Source: Clostridia bacterium | GTDB taxonomy: Bacteria > Bacillota > Clostridia > Oscillospirales > Acutalibacteraceae | NCBI GenBank assembly: GCA_017416485.1 | Contig: JAFQCH010000018.1 | Span: 124,001-188,000 of the forward strand | Reading direction: 5' to 3' | Length of the DNA: 64,000 nucleotides | Shown here: positions 43,219-53,152 of the stretch, piece after piece | Position numbering within the stretch: the stretch's first letter is position 1 | Layout of the letters: each line of letters begins with the position of its first letter | Made by a program: the position numbers and the translations under genes | Notes under the pieces: model-generated | The model's database searches: none | What the model was told of the DNA's origin: nothing | What the model saw: the letters and a program-made list of their open reading frames with translations, nothing else

Positions 43219-44512
43219 TAAAGAACTCATTGCCGGCGGCAAAAAAGAAAAAAATGATATTTTCAGCAGCAAACCCGTTATTTTCCTTATTTCCTTGTTT
43301 TTCTCCCTTGCAATATGGTGTGTGGTTTCCATGTATGAAACCCCGGAAACCAACCGTGTTTTTCAGGATGTCAAAGTGCAGATGAATCTCACAGATACTG
43401 TACCCGGGCTTCTTGATTTGTCTGTTTTCGGCACAAATGAATTTTATTGCGATGTTACCGTTAACGGCAAAAGTTATCTTGTGAATGATACCACTTTTAC
43501 ATCTGATAAAATTATTGTCAAACCGAAACTGGAAGATATACGCACTCCGGGTGTGTATGAAGTTGAATTGACAGCCCAATTGAGCAACAGCTCTGCGGAC
43601 ATTTCGGTGGTGTCAGTTGAGCCGAAATATATTACTGTCTATTTTGATACAGCGGTGGAAAAAGAATTCCAATTGATTCTTGTCGGCGCAGAGGCCTATT
43701 CGGTTGCAGAAAATTGCGTAATAGACAGCATGACATTGCGTCCTGCCACTGTTCTTGCTGTCGGTCCCTCACTTGAAATGAACTATATCCGTGAAATCAG
43801 GGCAAATGTTGCTTTCAGCGAACCGATTTCCGTAACCACGCAGCACCCGGTTTCGCTTGAATTTGTTGCGGACGGAAAAAATATCAATTATACCACCATC
43901 AAAGAGCAGGAAAGCATTTATCTTGATGTGCAGGTTTCGATAGAAAAAACCTTCGAAACAAAAATTGATTTCCTGAATGCCCCGGAAGGACTTGATTTTG
44001 AAAATCTTGTTTCTTATTCGTTGGATGGATACGGAAAAACGCTGACAATGTATGTTCCGACGGAAAGTGAAGCATTGATGTCTGCTAACAGCATTACCGT
44101 GGGCAGAGTGGATATGTCAGCTGTTTCTCTTGCTTCTGTGCAGACGGTAACAGCGGAACGCTATAACAGAAGCATTTTTTATGATGTTTTGCCCGAAACA
44201 TTTGATGTGGTGCTCAACATAGATACAAATGCCTTAACAGAAGTGTCTGTTTCAGTGCCTGTTGTATACAACGGCGACAATGCAGAGTTGTATACATTCG
44301 GTGCAAGAGTGGAAAATATCACCATCATCTGCGATGCTGAAAAGGCTGATTCCTTGGAGCTTACCAAAATATATGCCGAACCGAATGCTTTGCAGCTTAA
44401 TAAACTTGCCGCAGGTGAACACACAGTGGATGTTTCCGTTGTTTTGCCTGATGATTGTGACTATGCCTGGGTTGCAGGAAAATACACGACCTCTGTTTTG
44501 GTCATTGAATAA
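43211..44512 (+). CDS. cdaR: CdaR (YbbR-domain) regulator of CdaA
   Basis: About 433 residues: a Lys-rich cytosolic start, one transmembrane helix (about 22-42), then repeated YbbR beta-domains outside the membrane (for example KSYLVNDTTFTSDKIIVKP and LPDDCDYAWVAGKYTTSVLV). In Firmicutes CdaR binds and modulates CdaA. The start ATG 43211 lies behind GGGGGG, inside the end of cdaA. Confidence 0.93.
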   Translation: MADKELIAGGKKEKNDIFSSKPVIFLISLFFSLAIWCVVSMYETPETNRVFQDVKVQMNLTDTVPGLLDLSVFGTNEFYCDVTVNGKSYLVNDTTFTSDKIIVKPKLEDIRTPGVYEVELTAQLSNSSADISVVSVEPKYITVYFDTAVEKEFQLILVGAEAYSVAENCVIDSMTLRPATVLAVGPSLEMNYIREIRANVAFSEPISVTTQHPVSLEFVADGKNINYTTIKEQESIYLDVQVSIEKTFETKIDFLNAPEGLDFENLVSYSLDGYGKTLTMYVPTESEALMSANSITVGRVDMSAVSLASVQTVTAERYNRSIFYDVLPETFDVVLNIDTNALTEVSVSVPVVYNGDNAELYTFGARVENITIICDAEKADSLELTKIYAEPNALQLNKLAAGEHTVDVSVVLPDDCDYAWVAGKYTTSVLVIE

Positions 44513-44524
44513 TGTGGTGAACGG

Positions 44525-45859
44525 ATGACAAAAAGAATAAAACAAACGGCGGCAGTGCTTGTCCTGTTGTTGTTTTTGCTTTGCATCAACGGTTGCAGTT
44601 TTGATTTTGCCTCTGTTGAAAGTCTGATGCGTGCCCCGAAACTGACCGGCGAATCGGCTGAAATTGAACGTGCATTTGAAACAGCGGTAGGGAATTCTGT
44701 GTCATTGCTTTCCCCGAGATCGGGAGAATACAGAACGGCATTTGTTCTGTATGACTATGATGCGGACGGCAGAGAGGAAGCCATTGCGTTCTATTCCGAT
44801 AATGCAACGGCACATATTCATTTTCTTGACTATGTCAACGGTGAATGGGTTTCTTGTGATGATGAAATCGGCAGTGAAAATGAAGTGCATGAATTGTTAT
44901 TCAGAGATCTTAACAATGACGGGATTGTTGAAATCATCGTTAATTTTAACTCCAAGCACAGCAATCGTACAATGTCGGTTTATTCTGTTACGCCAACATC
45001 ACAGGACGGTCTTCTGCAGGTGCAATTGATGTCTACCGTGCAGTATTCTTCCTATGTGTGCATGGATATGGATTTTGACGGTTCCGCGGAAATTCTTTAT
45101 ACCGTTCTTGAAGTTTCTGTGGACACGGGTGTTAACATTCCGTTTGTTCGCGTGTTGAAGCATGTGCATGATTCGCAGGGCAGTCGCATGGATGTGGTGG
45201 CATCTTTACCCTTGTATAACGGTATAACTGCCATTGCTGCCCTTGCTGCGGATTCCTTTGAAAATCAGGTTCGTGTGTATATAGATTGTTTATATCATGA
45301 TGCGCAAACTATGATCACGGAAGTGGTTACCTGGACAGCTGACAGCGGATATATGCTTTTGCTGCATAAGCATGAATCTGCTTCTTTGCTGAAAACAACA
45401 AGATCTTCTGCATTATACACCGAAGATCTTGACAAGGACGGGGTAATGGAAATTCCCGGTGAATACGAAATGCCTGCATCAGTTTTCAGTAATGTAGCGG
45501 AAGGGTTGATCCCCATAGCCGTCGGCAGAAATCAATACCACTGCATGAATGACGGAACATTGGCGCTTGTTAAAGCCGAATTTCAAGATCCGTCGGGATG
45601 CTTTGTGATGGATCTTCTGCAACTTGGTTATTACGGCAGGGTGAGTATTTCTTATGATTTTGTTGCAGAAGAAACCGGATTTTATCTCTATGATTCGGTG
45701 AAATCGGCACGCGGTGAGCGTTTGTTTTCGATCTCACTGAAAGAAATAAACGGTGAAACGGGAGTCATTTTTGATATCAGTGAAACAGGAACAGCCCTTG
45801 GTTTGACCCCCGATTTGATTCGCAGTGCAATGACAATGATTGAAACGGAAGTGAATTGA
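44525..45859 (+). CDS. lipoprotein with FG-GAP/VCBS-like DxDxDG repeats
   Basis: 444 residues. Lipoprotein signal peptide: positively charged MTKRIKQ, hydrophobic stretch, lipobox INGC (Cys about residue 24). Four acidic loops of the calcium-binding DxDxDG kind are spread through it: DYDADGREEA, DLNNDGIVEI, DMDFDGSAEI and DLDKDGVMEI, as in FG-GAP/integrin-like propeller repeats. No enzyme motif is seen. It lies directly before a two-component system with abutting codons, so it may be a surface sensor or target of that system. Confidence 0.75.
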   Translation: MTKRIKQTAAVLVLLLFLLCINGCSFDFASVESLMRAPKLTGESAEIERAFETAVGNSVSLLSPRSGEYRTAFVLYDYDADGREEAIAFYSDNATAHIHFLDYVNGEWVSCDDEIGSENEVHELLFRDLNNDGIVEIIVNFNSKHSNRTMSVYSVTPTSQDGLLQVQLMSTVQYSSYVCMDMDFDGSAEILYTVLEVSVDTGVNIPFVRVLKHVHDSQGSRMDVVASLPLYNGITAIAALAADSFENQVRVYIDCLYHDAQTMITEVVTWTADSGYMLLLHKHESASLLKTTRSSALYTEDLDKDGVMEIPGEYEMPASVFSNVAEGLIPIAVGRNQYHCMNDGTLALVKAEFQDPSGCFVMDLLQLGYYGRVSISYDFVAEETGFYLYDSVKSARGERLFSISLKEINGETGVIFDISETGTALGLTPDLIRSAMTMIETEVN

Positions 45860-46567
45860 TTGAAAAGAGTATTGATCGCTGAAGATGAACGTTCCATTCG
45901 CGAATTTGTTGTCATCAATCTCAAACGCAGCGGTTTTGAGGTTGTGGAGGCAGAAAACGGTGAACAGGCGATCGCTTTATACAATGAATATAGCGGTGAT
46001 TTTGATATTGCTTTGTTGGATATCATGATGCCGTTGGTGGACGGTCTTGAGGTTTGCAAATATCTGCGCAGTAAAAGCAGCACCCTCGGCATTGTTATTT
46101 TGACCGCAAAAACACAGGAAATGGACAAGGTTACCGGGTTGCTGGTCGGCGCTGATGATTACATTACAAAGCCGTTTTCGCCGTCCGAGTTGATGGCAAG
46201 AATTGATGCCATATATCGCCGTGTGACTATCAATAAGCAGCTCACACGCCAAAGCAATGAATATTCCGATTTGTTGACCTCCGGCGTGTTTGCTCTTAAT
46301 CTTCGCAGCCGTACCTTGACGAAAAACAACAAACCTGTTGAATTAACGCAAGTTGAATTTCAATTGATGGAATATTTTTTCAGCAATCCCGATGTTGCTT
46401 TGCACCGCAATGAAATTCTGAAATATGTTTGGGGTACATCTTATTACGGCGATGATAAGGTGGTTGATGTGAACATCCGCCGTTTGCGCATGAAGATTGA
46501 GGACACCCCCTCCAAACCTGAACATCTGACTACAATCTGGGGAATCGGCTACAAGTGGATTCCTTAA
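45860..46567 (+). CDS. OmpR/PhoB-family response regulator
   Basis: 235 residues, TTG start immediately after the lipoprotein stop. Receiver domain with phospho-acceptor Asp in LLDIMMPLVDGLE (about 53), Thr in ILTAKTQEMDK and Lys in ITKPFSPSEL; C-terminal winged helix with LTQVEFQLMEYFFSNPD and VDVNIRRLRMKIED. It partners the histidine kinase that follows 18 bases later. Targets are unknown. Confidence 0.96.
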   Translation: MKRVLIAEDERSIREFVVINLKRSGFEVVEAENGEQAIALYNEYSGDFDIALLDIMMPLVDGLEVCKYLRSKSSTLGIVILTAKTQEMDKVTGLLVGADDYITKPFSPSELMARIDAIYRRVTINKQLTRQSNEYSDLLTSGVFALNLRSRTLTKNNKPVELTQVEFQLMEYFFSNPDVALHRNEILKYVWGTSYYGDDKVVDVNIRRLRMKIEDTPSKPEHLTTIWGIGYKWIP

Positions 46568-46585
46568 CATACAGGAGATGATAAT

Positions 46586-48025
46586 TTGTTCGGAATGTCC
46601 ATCACCAAACGATGGTTGTATTCTACAATTGTTGTCATTACGCTTATTCTGATCTGTGTTGCTGTTATGGTTTCTTTTGTTTTTAAAGATTATTACCATG
46701 ATTATGCAAAAGACAGAATTTATTCCATCAGCCAAAGCACGGCAATTGCAAACTATTTCAGTGCCTATCTGAATGCCGATAAAGAAACATTTGCCAATTG
46801 CGCCAGATCTTATGTGGAAGATTTTGATTATACCAACATCTGCGAAGTGTGGGTGCTGGATCGAGAAGGGGCTGTTATTGTTACATCCACCGGCTTTATG
46901 CCGCAGGAAGCAGTGTGCAAGGATTATGATGCCGCATTGCTTTCTTCAAGCGGTAAAGGTGAATGGACAGGTTCTTTTGCATCAGGCGAAACGGTGTTTG
47001 CACTGACGGTTCTTTTGCCGAAAACAGACGGTATCAACAATGGGGCCGTGCGGTTCATAACATCATTGGCAGATATTGACAGACAATGGCACAATATGAA
47101 TATTTTGATTTCTGCTGTCTGCGTTTTCGCTCTGCTTCTTGTGTTCTTTTCGGGCTGGTTTTTTATCCGTTCCATTGTAAAACCCGTTAATCTTCTTAAT
47201 GATATCACAAAACGAATTGCGGCAGGCGATTTTGCAGTCAGAACACTTTCTTCTGACAGAGATGATGAAATTGGCGAACTTTGCCGTTCTATTGACTTTA
47301 TGACCGAAGAACTCGCAAGAACAGACAAACTGAAAAACGACTTTATTTCAACAGTTTCCCATGAACTGCGCACGCCGCTGACCGCCATAAAAGGTTGGAC
47401 AGAAACCCTGCGCGATGTTCCTGCTGAAGATACACAGGTTTTCGAAAGCGGACTGCGAGTTATTGCGGATGAAACGGAACGGCTTTATTCGCTTGTTGAG
47501 GATTTATTGGATTTCTCAAAAATAGAAAGCGGCAGAATGACCTTGCGATTGACTTTGATCGATGTGCTTGCCGAATTGGATATGGCTGTGTATGTTTTCA
47601 AAGACAGAGCCGAACGCGAAGGCATCACGATCGAATATGAATCACCTGCATTCACGGCGCCTATGATGGGGGATGCAGACCGACTCAAACAGGTATTTGT
47701 TAACATTCTTGATAATGCCGTGAAATATTCTTCTGTCGGTGGCAAAATCCTCGTTACCGCATTGGCAGAAAATGAGCAGTTGATTGTTTGTGTGCAAGAT
47801 AACGGATGCGGTATTTCTGCCGAAGCATTGCCGCATGTAAAAGAAAAATTCTACAAGTCCAATCTTTCCGCAAAGGGCTCGGGTATCGGCCTTGCGGTTT
47901 CGGATGAAATCATCACACGGCACGGCGGTTCGATTGAAATCAGCAGCCGCCCGCATGTGGGCACATTGGTTGCTATCCGATTACCTTTGGCGGCAGAAGA
48001 TCAACAGGACGGAAAGGATAATTAA
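46586..48025 (+). CDS. membrane sensor histidine kinase (PhoR/WalK-like)
   Basis: 479 residues. Two transmembrane helices (about 12-33 and 173-195) flank an extracytoplasmic sensor of about 140 residues that looks like a single Cache/PAS-type fold. HAMP (about 195-245), HisKA with FISTVSHELRTPLTAIKGW and HATPase with DNAVKYS, VQDNGCGIS and GSGIGLAVS follow. The start is TTG 46586 behind AGGAGATG. It shares an operon with the response regulator and the repeat-bearing lipoprotein, which could deliver the signal. Confidence 0.96.
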   Translation: MFGMSITKRWLYSTIVVITLILICVAVMVSFVFKDYYHDYAKDRIYSISQSTAIANYFSAYLNADKETFANCARSYVEDFDYTNICEVWVLDREGAVIVTSTGFMPQEAVCKDYDAALLSSSGKGEWTGSFASGETVFALTVLLPKTDGINNGAVRFITSLADIDRQWHNMNILISAVCVFALLLVFFSGWFFIRSIVKPVNLLNDITKRIAAGDFAVRTLSSDRDDEIGELCRSIDFMTEELARTDKLKNDFISTVSHELRTPLTAIKGWTETLRDVPAEDTQVFESGLRVIADETERLYSLVEDLLDFSKIESGRMTLRLTLIDVLAELDMAVYVFKDRAEREGITIEYESPAFTAPMMGDADRLKQVFVNILDNAVKYSSVGGKILVTALAENEQLIVCVQDNGCGISAEALPHVKEKFYKSNLSAKGSGIGLAVSDEIITRHGGSIEISSRPHVGTLVAIRLPLAAEDQQDGKDN

Positions 48026-48026
48026 A

Positions 48027-49007
48027 ATGAGTAAAAAACAACATGTCACCAGTGTCGGCGGGCAAGCCCTCATTGAAGGTATTATGATGAACGGCCCGAA
48101 AGGGGCTGCCATGGCTGTGCGCAAACCTGACGGTGAAATTCATGTTGAAATGAAAGATTTCAAACATATTAAAGACAAGGTTCCGTTTCTCGGCTGGCCG
48201 ATCATCAGAGGTGTTGTCAATTTTGTTGAAAGCATGTTAATCGGTTATAAGTGCCTGATGGCTTCCGCAGAAATTTCGGGGCAGCTTGAAGAGGAAGAAA
48301 AGCCCGAAAATATGGGAAAAATCGACCGTTGGCTGTCTGAACACCTGAATGAAAAAGTGTTTTCTGCCCTGATGGTTGTTGCCACCGTGCTTGCATTTGC
48401 TATTTGCTTTTTGCTTTTTATGTATGCGCCGACTAAGCTGTTTGAGCTGTTTAACGGTTTGCTGATTGCAAAAGCTAATACGGATTTGATCAGTCTCCAG
48501 CCTTTGTTTGAAGGCATTTTAAAGATGATCCTTCTTGTTCTTTATATGTTTTTTGTGTCAAGAACCAAAGATATCAAGCGGGTATTCATGTATCACGGTG
48601 CAGAACATAAAGCAATCTTCTGTTATGAAGCAGGGGAAGAACTGACAGTTGAAAACGTAAAAAAACAGAAGCGATTTCATCCCCGGTGCGGCACCAGTTT
48701 CATTTTTGTGGTGCTGATTATCAGTGTTTTTGTAACCACCATTCTGCGCTTGATCGTTCCTGAAACGATAACAGGCATTCTGTGGGTTGCATTGAAACTG
48801 TTGATTCTGCCTTTGATTATGGGAATCGGATATGAATGTATCAAAATTGCAGGCAAGCATAATAACATTTTTACCCGTATTTTGACGGCACCCGGTATGT
48901 GGATGCAAAGAATTACCACCAATGAACCTACCGATGATATTATTGAAGTGGGAATCATTGCTTTAAAAGCGGTTATTACCGACAACCCCGAAGATGATGC
49001 AGTATGA
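48027..49007 (+). CDS. DUF1385 (YqhQ-like) membrane protein
   Basis: About 326 residues. The N-terminus has GGQALIEGIMMNGP, the family signature; hydrophobic helices lie near 108-128, 155-180, 225-245 and 250-275, with the conserved HGAEHKAIFCYE...RFHPRCGTSF block between. Function is unknown. In Clostridia it is regularly found upstream of prmC/prfA, as here. The start is ATG 48027 behind GGAAAGGA. Confidence 0.93.
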   Translation: MSKKQHVTSVGGQALIEGIMMNGPKGAAMAVRKPDGEIHVEMKDFKHIKDKVPFLGWPIIRGVVNFVESMLIGYKCLMASAEISGQLEEEEKPENMGKIDRWLSEHLNEKVFSALMVVATVLAFAICFLLFMYAPTKLFELFNGLLIAKANTDLISLQPLFEGILKMILLVLYMFFVSRTKDIKRVFMYHGAEHKAIFCYEAGEELTVENVKKQKRFHPRCGTSFIFVVLIISVFVTTILRLIVPETITGILWVALKLLILPLIMGIGYECIKIAGKHNNIFTRILTAPGMWMQRITTNEPTDDIIEVGIIALKAVITDNPEDDAV

Positions 49008-49855
49008 AAACATTCGGTGAACTGCTGCAACAGGGGGAGAAGTTTTTGTTTCAGCACGGCATCGAAGATGCTGCATTTGATGCAAAAGAAATTGTTTTGT
49101 TTGCTTCCGGCTTTAACAGAAGCGCATTCTCGTTGCAACTTTGCGATGTGACAACAGAAGATGTAAGTTTGCACATACAAAGCATGCTGCAAGAGCGTGC
49201 AAACGGAAAACCGTTGCAGTATATTCTCGGTGAATGGGATTTTTACGGCAATACTTTTGTCGTGTTTCCCGGTGTGTTGATTCCTCGTCCCGAAACGGAA
49301 GAATTAACGGATATCGCTATACGATATATAAAAGAAAACAATTGTAAAACAATTTACGATGTTTGTGCCGGCACGGGCTGTATCGGGCTTTCGGTTGCCG
49401 TTGCATGCCCTGATGTGCAGGTATATTTGTTTGAACTGTATGAAAAACCTTTGCAGTGCCTTCGCGAAAATGCTGAAAAACTGCATTTGCAGAATGTGCA
49501 CATTGTTGTTTGTGATGCTCTGAATCCGCGAATTGAACAAATTCCTTCTGCTGATGTAATCATATCCAATCCGCCGTATATTCCGGCAGATGAATTACAA
49601 TCTTTACAAAAGGAAGTCTTACAGGAACCCTTGACAGCACTTGACGGCGGGGAAGACGGACTCGTCTTTTATCGCGCATTGTCCTCCCGATGGTTCTGTA
49701 AATTAAATCCCGGCGGCGGCATGTTCTTTGAGTGTGCAGAGAATCAACCGAAAATGATTGTTGATTTGTTTATTTCGCAACATGCAGAAATCAAAAAAGC
49801 TGTCGGCTTGAAAGATTTTTACGGTCTTCACCGTTTTGTGATTATTGAAAAATAA
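49004..49855 (+). CDS. prmC: peptide chain release factor N5-glutamine methyltransferase PrmC
   Basis: Methylates the GGQ glutamine of release factors. 283 residues: helical N-terminal domain, LIPRPETEEL, SAM-binding YDVCAGTGCIGLSVA and the catalytic SNPPYIP. The start overlaps the DUF1385 gene by 4 bases (ATGA). The release factor gene prfA, often adjacent, is not in the window. Confidence 0.95.
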   Translation: MKTFGELLQQGEKFLFQHGIEDAAFDAKEIVLFASGFNRSAFSLQLCDVTTEDVSLHIQSMLQERANGKPLQYILGEWDFYGNTFVVFPGVLIPRPETEELTDIAIRYIKENNCKTIYDVCAGTGCIGLSVAVACPDVQVYLFELYEKPLQCLRENAEKLHLQNVHIVVCDALNPRIEQIPSADVIISNPPYIPADELQSLQKEVLQEPLTALDGGEDGLVFYRALSSRWFCKLNPGGGMFFECAENQPKMIVDLFISQHAEIKKAVGLKDFYGLHRFVIIEK

Positions 49856-49877
49856 GCATTGAAAGGATGAAACGAGA

Positions 49878-50573
49878 ATGGTATTGTCTTTGTTGACCTT
49901 ATTGCTGTCCGGTGATGTTGCGCGGGCAGATATCATCGAAATGATGATTTGTTTTGCCGCGCTGTTGTTTTGTATGTTTGTCAGCCTGCCTGTGCATGAA
50001 TCGGCGCATGCCTATGCCGCCTATCGGCTCGGGGATGAAACAGGACGGCTCAGCGGCAGAATTTCACTGAATCCTTTTGATCATCTGAGCTTTGCGGGAA
50101 CCATGTTGATGTTGTTTATAGGGGTTGGTTTTGCAAAACCCGTTCCTGTTAACATCCGCAACTTTAAAAACAGAAAGCTCGGCTTCGCTCTGACAGCTGT
50201 TGCGGGACCGCTTTCCAATATTCTGATGTCGGTTGCGGCTGTGCTTGTGGCGGCGTTGATTGCCGCTTTCGCAGCACCCTCCAATGCGGCTGTTTTGCTG
50301 AATTTGTTCTTTTTCTATATTGCGGTTTATAATTTTGCACTTGCTTTGTTTAATCTGATTCCGATTCCGCCGCTTGACGGATCGCGCTTGGTAACTTTGG
50401 TTTTGCCTGACAAGTATTATTATAAACTTTTGCAGTATGAACGTTATTTTATCTATATTATTCTTGGGCTTTCTTTTTTGAACAACAGAATCGGTTTGTT
50501 GCCCTCGTGGAGTGATGCCGCTTTTATTGTTGTTTCTTTTCTTGAAACATTTCTTATCAATATTTTTCATTAA
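49878..50573 (+). CDS. site-2-protease-family (M50) membrane metalloprotease
   Basis: 231 residues, mainly hydrophobic. The zinc motif is VHESAHAYAAYRLGD (HExxH), and the third ligand is in NLIPIPPLDGSRL; RISLNPFDHLSFAGT is also characteristic of the short YdiL/Rip-like group. Substrate unknown. It commonly precedes scpA in Clostridia, 14 bases away here. Confidence 0.93.
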   Translation: MVLSLLTLLLSGDVARADIIEMMICFAALLFCMFVSLPVHESAHAYAAYRLGDETGRLSGRISLNPFDHLSFAGTMLMLFIGVGFAKPVPVNIRNFKNRKLGFALTAVAGPLSNILMSVAAVLVAALIAAFAAPSNAAVLLNLFFFYIAVYNFALALFNLIPIPPLDGSRLVTLVLPDKYYYKLLQYERYFIYIILGLSFLNNRIGLLPSWSDAAFIVVSFLETFLINIFH

Positions 50574-50587
50574 ACAAAGGATTTTAA

Positions 50588-51319
50588 ATGGATATTATTC
50601 AGTATAAATTGGATGTTTTCGAAGGGCCTTTGGACCTGCTTTTGCATCTGATCACCAAACACAAACTGAATATCAATGACATTTCGATTTTTGCACTTGT
50701 TGAGCAATATACCGCATTCATTGCGAATGTGGCAGATGAAGATCTTGAACAGGCAAGCGAATTTCTGGAAATGGCGGCAAGATTGGTGCACATCAAAACT
50801 GTTTCGCTTTTGCCGGTTTATGAAGAATCGCAGACGCTTAAGAAAGAACTTGAACGGGAACTGATTGAATATCGCGATTGCAAAATTCTTGCCAATGAAT
50901 TGTCAAAACAGACGGATGGTTTTTCTTCGTTTGTTCGCACGGCGGAGCCGATTCCTGCGGATATGACCTATCGTCGTGTGCATGATGCAACGGAGCTTAC
51001 AAGAGCCTACCTGAATGCTGTCGGCAAACGCTTGCGCAGACTGCCGCCGCCGTTCGATTCATTCAAAGGCATTGTTGCAAAAAAGATTGTTTCTGTGTCT
51101 GTCACTATTCGCAGTGTTGTCAAACGCATTGCAGGAAAAGGAAAACACAGTTTTCATGCTATTTTTGAACAAGCGGAAAGTCGCAGTGAGCTGGTTGCCA
51201 CATTTCTGGCAGTACTTGAACTGACAAAAAGAAAAAACATTTTGCTTGAAGACGGCGACGACGGAAAACTTTGCGTGACCTTATTGAGTGAGCCGGAAGG
51301 GGATATTGATTTTGAATGA
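50588..51319 (+). CDS. scpA: segregation and condensation protein ScpA
   Basis: Kleisin subunit of the SMC condensin complex. 243 residues with the N-terminal signature FEGPLDLLLHLI and EFLEMAARLVHIKT, a helical middle, and the C-terminal winged helix (TFLAVLELTKRKNILL). It overlaps scpB by 8 bases. Confidence 0.96.
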   Translation: MDIIQYKLDVFEGPLDLLLHLITKHKLNINDISIFALVEQYTAFIANVADEDLEQASEFLEMAARLVHIKTVSLLPVYEESQTLKKELERELIEYRDCKILANELSKQTDGFSSFVRTAEPIPADMTYRRVHDATELTRAYLNAVGKRLRRLPPPFDSFKGIVAKKIVSVSVTIRSVVKRIAGKGKHSFHAIFEQAESRSELVATFLAVLELTKRKNILLEDGDDGKLCVTLLSEPEGDIDFE

Positions 51320-51902
51320 AGAAATGAACAGATTGCAGAATGCTGTTGAAGCGGTTGTGTTTGCCTCGGGCGAACCCGTGGAAGTGCAGAAGATTGCCCA
51401 GGCATTTGCAATGAATGAAAATGATATCCGCGAAATTCTGGATCGTCTTGTTGTTATTTATGAAGAAAGAAAATGCGGGATTGTTCTGAAAAAACTCGGC
51501 GAATCTTATCAGTTTTTGTCTCGCCCCGAATATGTTGAAGATATCCGAAAAGTGCTTGATGTGCGCAGAAATCAGCCTTTGAGTCAGGCGGCATTTGAAG
51601 TGCTTGCCATCATTGCCTACAATCAACCCGTTACAAAATCGTTCATTGAACAGGTCAGGGGGGTCGATTGCAGTGGTGTTGTGGGAACTTTATGCCAAAG
51701 AGATTTAATAGAAGAGTGCGGAAGACTTGACTTACCGGGTCGACCTTTGCTATACTGTACAACAACAAACTTTTTAAGATGTTTTTGTTTGTCATCTCTG
51801 GAAGAACTTCCGGAACTGCCGGAAGACAATGAAGGTCTTGCGGCGTTGGAGGGACTTTCCAATACCGACGGTGTGATAAGCGGACAGATTTCCATTTTAT
51901 AA
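51312..51902 (+). CDS. scpB: segregation and condensation protein ScpB
   Basis: Kleisin-associated partner of ScpA in the SMC complex. About 196 residues with two winged-helix domains: NAVEAVVFASGEPVEVQKIA and LSQAAFEVLAIIAYNQPVTK...IEQVRGVDC. I place the start at TTG 51312, about 9 bases after AAGGGG; ATG 51324 is the main alternative. Confidence 0.95.
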   Translation: MNEEMNRLQNAVEAVVFASGEPVEVQKIAQAFAMNENDIREILDRLVVIYEERKCGIVLKKLGESYQFLSRPEYVEDIRKVLDVRRNQPLSQAAFEVLAIIAYNQPVTKSFIEQVRGVDCSGVVGTLCQRDLIEECGRLDLPGRPLLYCTTTNFLRCFCLSSLEELPELPEDNEGLAALEGLSNTDGVISGQISIL

Positions 51903-51916
51903 GGAGGTGCTCTTGT

Positions 51917-52762
51917 TTGGGTGTCGTTCTTTTGATATTGAAGATCATAGGCTGGATGATCCTTGCTATCCTTGCCATTGTAATCGCGGCACTGTTTGTA
52001 AAAATACGCATTGTTGCAGATTACGGTGAAGAAAAAAAGGTTTCAGTGCGTTGGCTTTTTTTGAATATCCCCGTATTCCCGATGAAGAAAAAACAGAAAA
52101 CGAAGAAACAGAAAAAAGGAGACACTGCAGCAGTTGAACAGCAGGTTGAACCTGAACCGGTGAAAACGGAAGAACCTGCACCGCCTGCACAACCGCAGTC
52201 GACTGATCAGCAACCTGCTGCTGATGTCGCCGAAATAGCGACGGCGACGAATGCGGCACAGGGAAAACCGAATATTTTAAATATATTCATGGAATCCAAC
52301 GGCGGTGTCGAAGGCATTATCCTTTTGATTCAAGAATTGTTTTCTTATCTTGGTTCCTTCTTCGGCGGCACGCTTCATGCTTTTGTTGTGGACGAGCTTA
52401 TGGTGGATATGACCGTTACTAAAAATGATGCAGCACAAACTGCGATCTATTACGGTCAATTGTGTTCTACCGTTTTTCCGATGCTCGGTGCATTTGTTAC
52501 AAAATATAAAGTCAGAAAATATGACTTTAATATCACCCCTGATTTCTTGGCCAGAAAGAGCACGGCAGAAATGCATATTTCTTTTTGGTTCAGACCTGCA
52601 AGATTGATCGGTGAAGTTCTTTTGCTGGTCGGCCGTCTTGTATTTAAATTCGGTTTCAAAGTCGCGTTCAGAATGCTCAAACCCGTGTTGCAATCACGGA
52701 AAAAGGCTGATAATAATAAAGCAAATAATAATACAGAAGAAAGTGGTGTTTCTAATGAGTGA
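51917..52762 (+). CDS. DUF2953 protein (YtfI-like) before gerW
   Basis: About 281 residues, TTG start behind AAGGAGGTG. One N-terminal transmembrane helix (about 5-28), a Lys-rich then Pro/Glu/Gln-rich linker (about 55-115), and a C-terminal domain with the DUF2953-type VDMTVTKNDAAQTAIYYGQLC and FNITPDF segments. In B. subtilis ytfI precedes ytfJ (gerW) in a sporulation operon; the same order, with an 8-base overlap, is found here. Confidence 0.85.
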   Translation: MGVVLLILKIIGWMILAILAIVIAALFVKIRIVADYGEEKKVSVRWLFLNIPVFPMKKKQKTKKQKKGDTAAVEQQVEPEPVKTEEPAPPAQPQSTDQQPAADVAEIATATNAAQGKPNILNIFMESNGGVEGIILLIQELFSYLGSFFGGTLHAFVVDELMVDMTVTKNDAAQTAIYYGQLCSTVFPMLGAFVTKYKVRKYDFNITPDFLARKSTAEMHISFWFRPARLIGEVLLLVGRLVFKFGFKVAFRMLKPVLQSRKKADNNKANNNTEESGVSNE

Positions 52763-53138
52763 AAAGAAAGCAGCAGGCATCCTTGCCACAACCATCGAAA
52801 AAGTGCGTCAGTTGGTTGACGTCAGCACCATCATCGGTGAACCCATGATGGTAGCCGACGGTCTGACCGTTATCCCCGTATCCAAAGTCACTTACGGCTT
52901 TGCTTCGGGCGGCTCTGATTTCCCCTCCAAGAACAATGTTGAATTGTTCGGCGGCGGCGGTGGTGCAGGTGTCACCATTACGCCTGTTGCATTCCTCGTT
53001 GTCAAGAACGGTGAAGTTTCGGTCAAATACATTGCTGCTGATGACAATGCCGCAGAACGTATTGTTAACCTTGTTCCCGAAATGTTCGACAAGGTAACGG
53101 GTGTTATTGACAAGCGCAAAGCAAATACAGCGGAATAA
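52755..53138 (+). CDS. gerW: spore protein GerW (YtfJ)
   Basis: About 127 residues of the YtfJ family, a forespore-made protein needed for full germination in B. subtilis. Conserved: VDVSTIIGEPMMVADGLTVIPVSKVTYGF, a Gly-rich loop (FGGGGGAGVTITPVAFLVV) and the C-terminal helix. The start ATG 52755 lies within the end of the DUF2953 gene. Confidence 0.95.
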   Translation: MSEKKAAGILATTIEKVRQLVDVSTIIGEPMMVADGLTVIPVSKVTYGFASGGSDFPSKNNVELFGGGGGAGVTITPVAFLVVKNGEVSVKYIAADDNAAERIVNLVPEMFDKVTGVIDKRKANTAE

Positions 53139-53152
53139 GTTTTTAAGACTGT

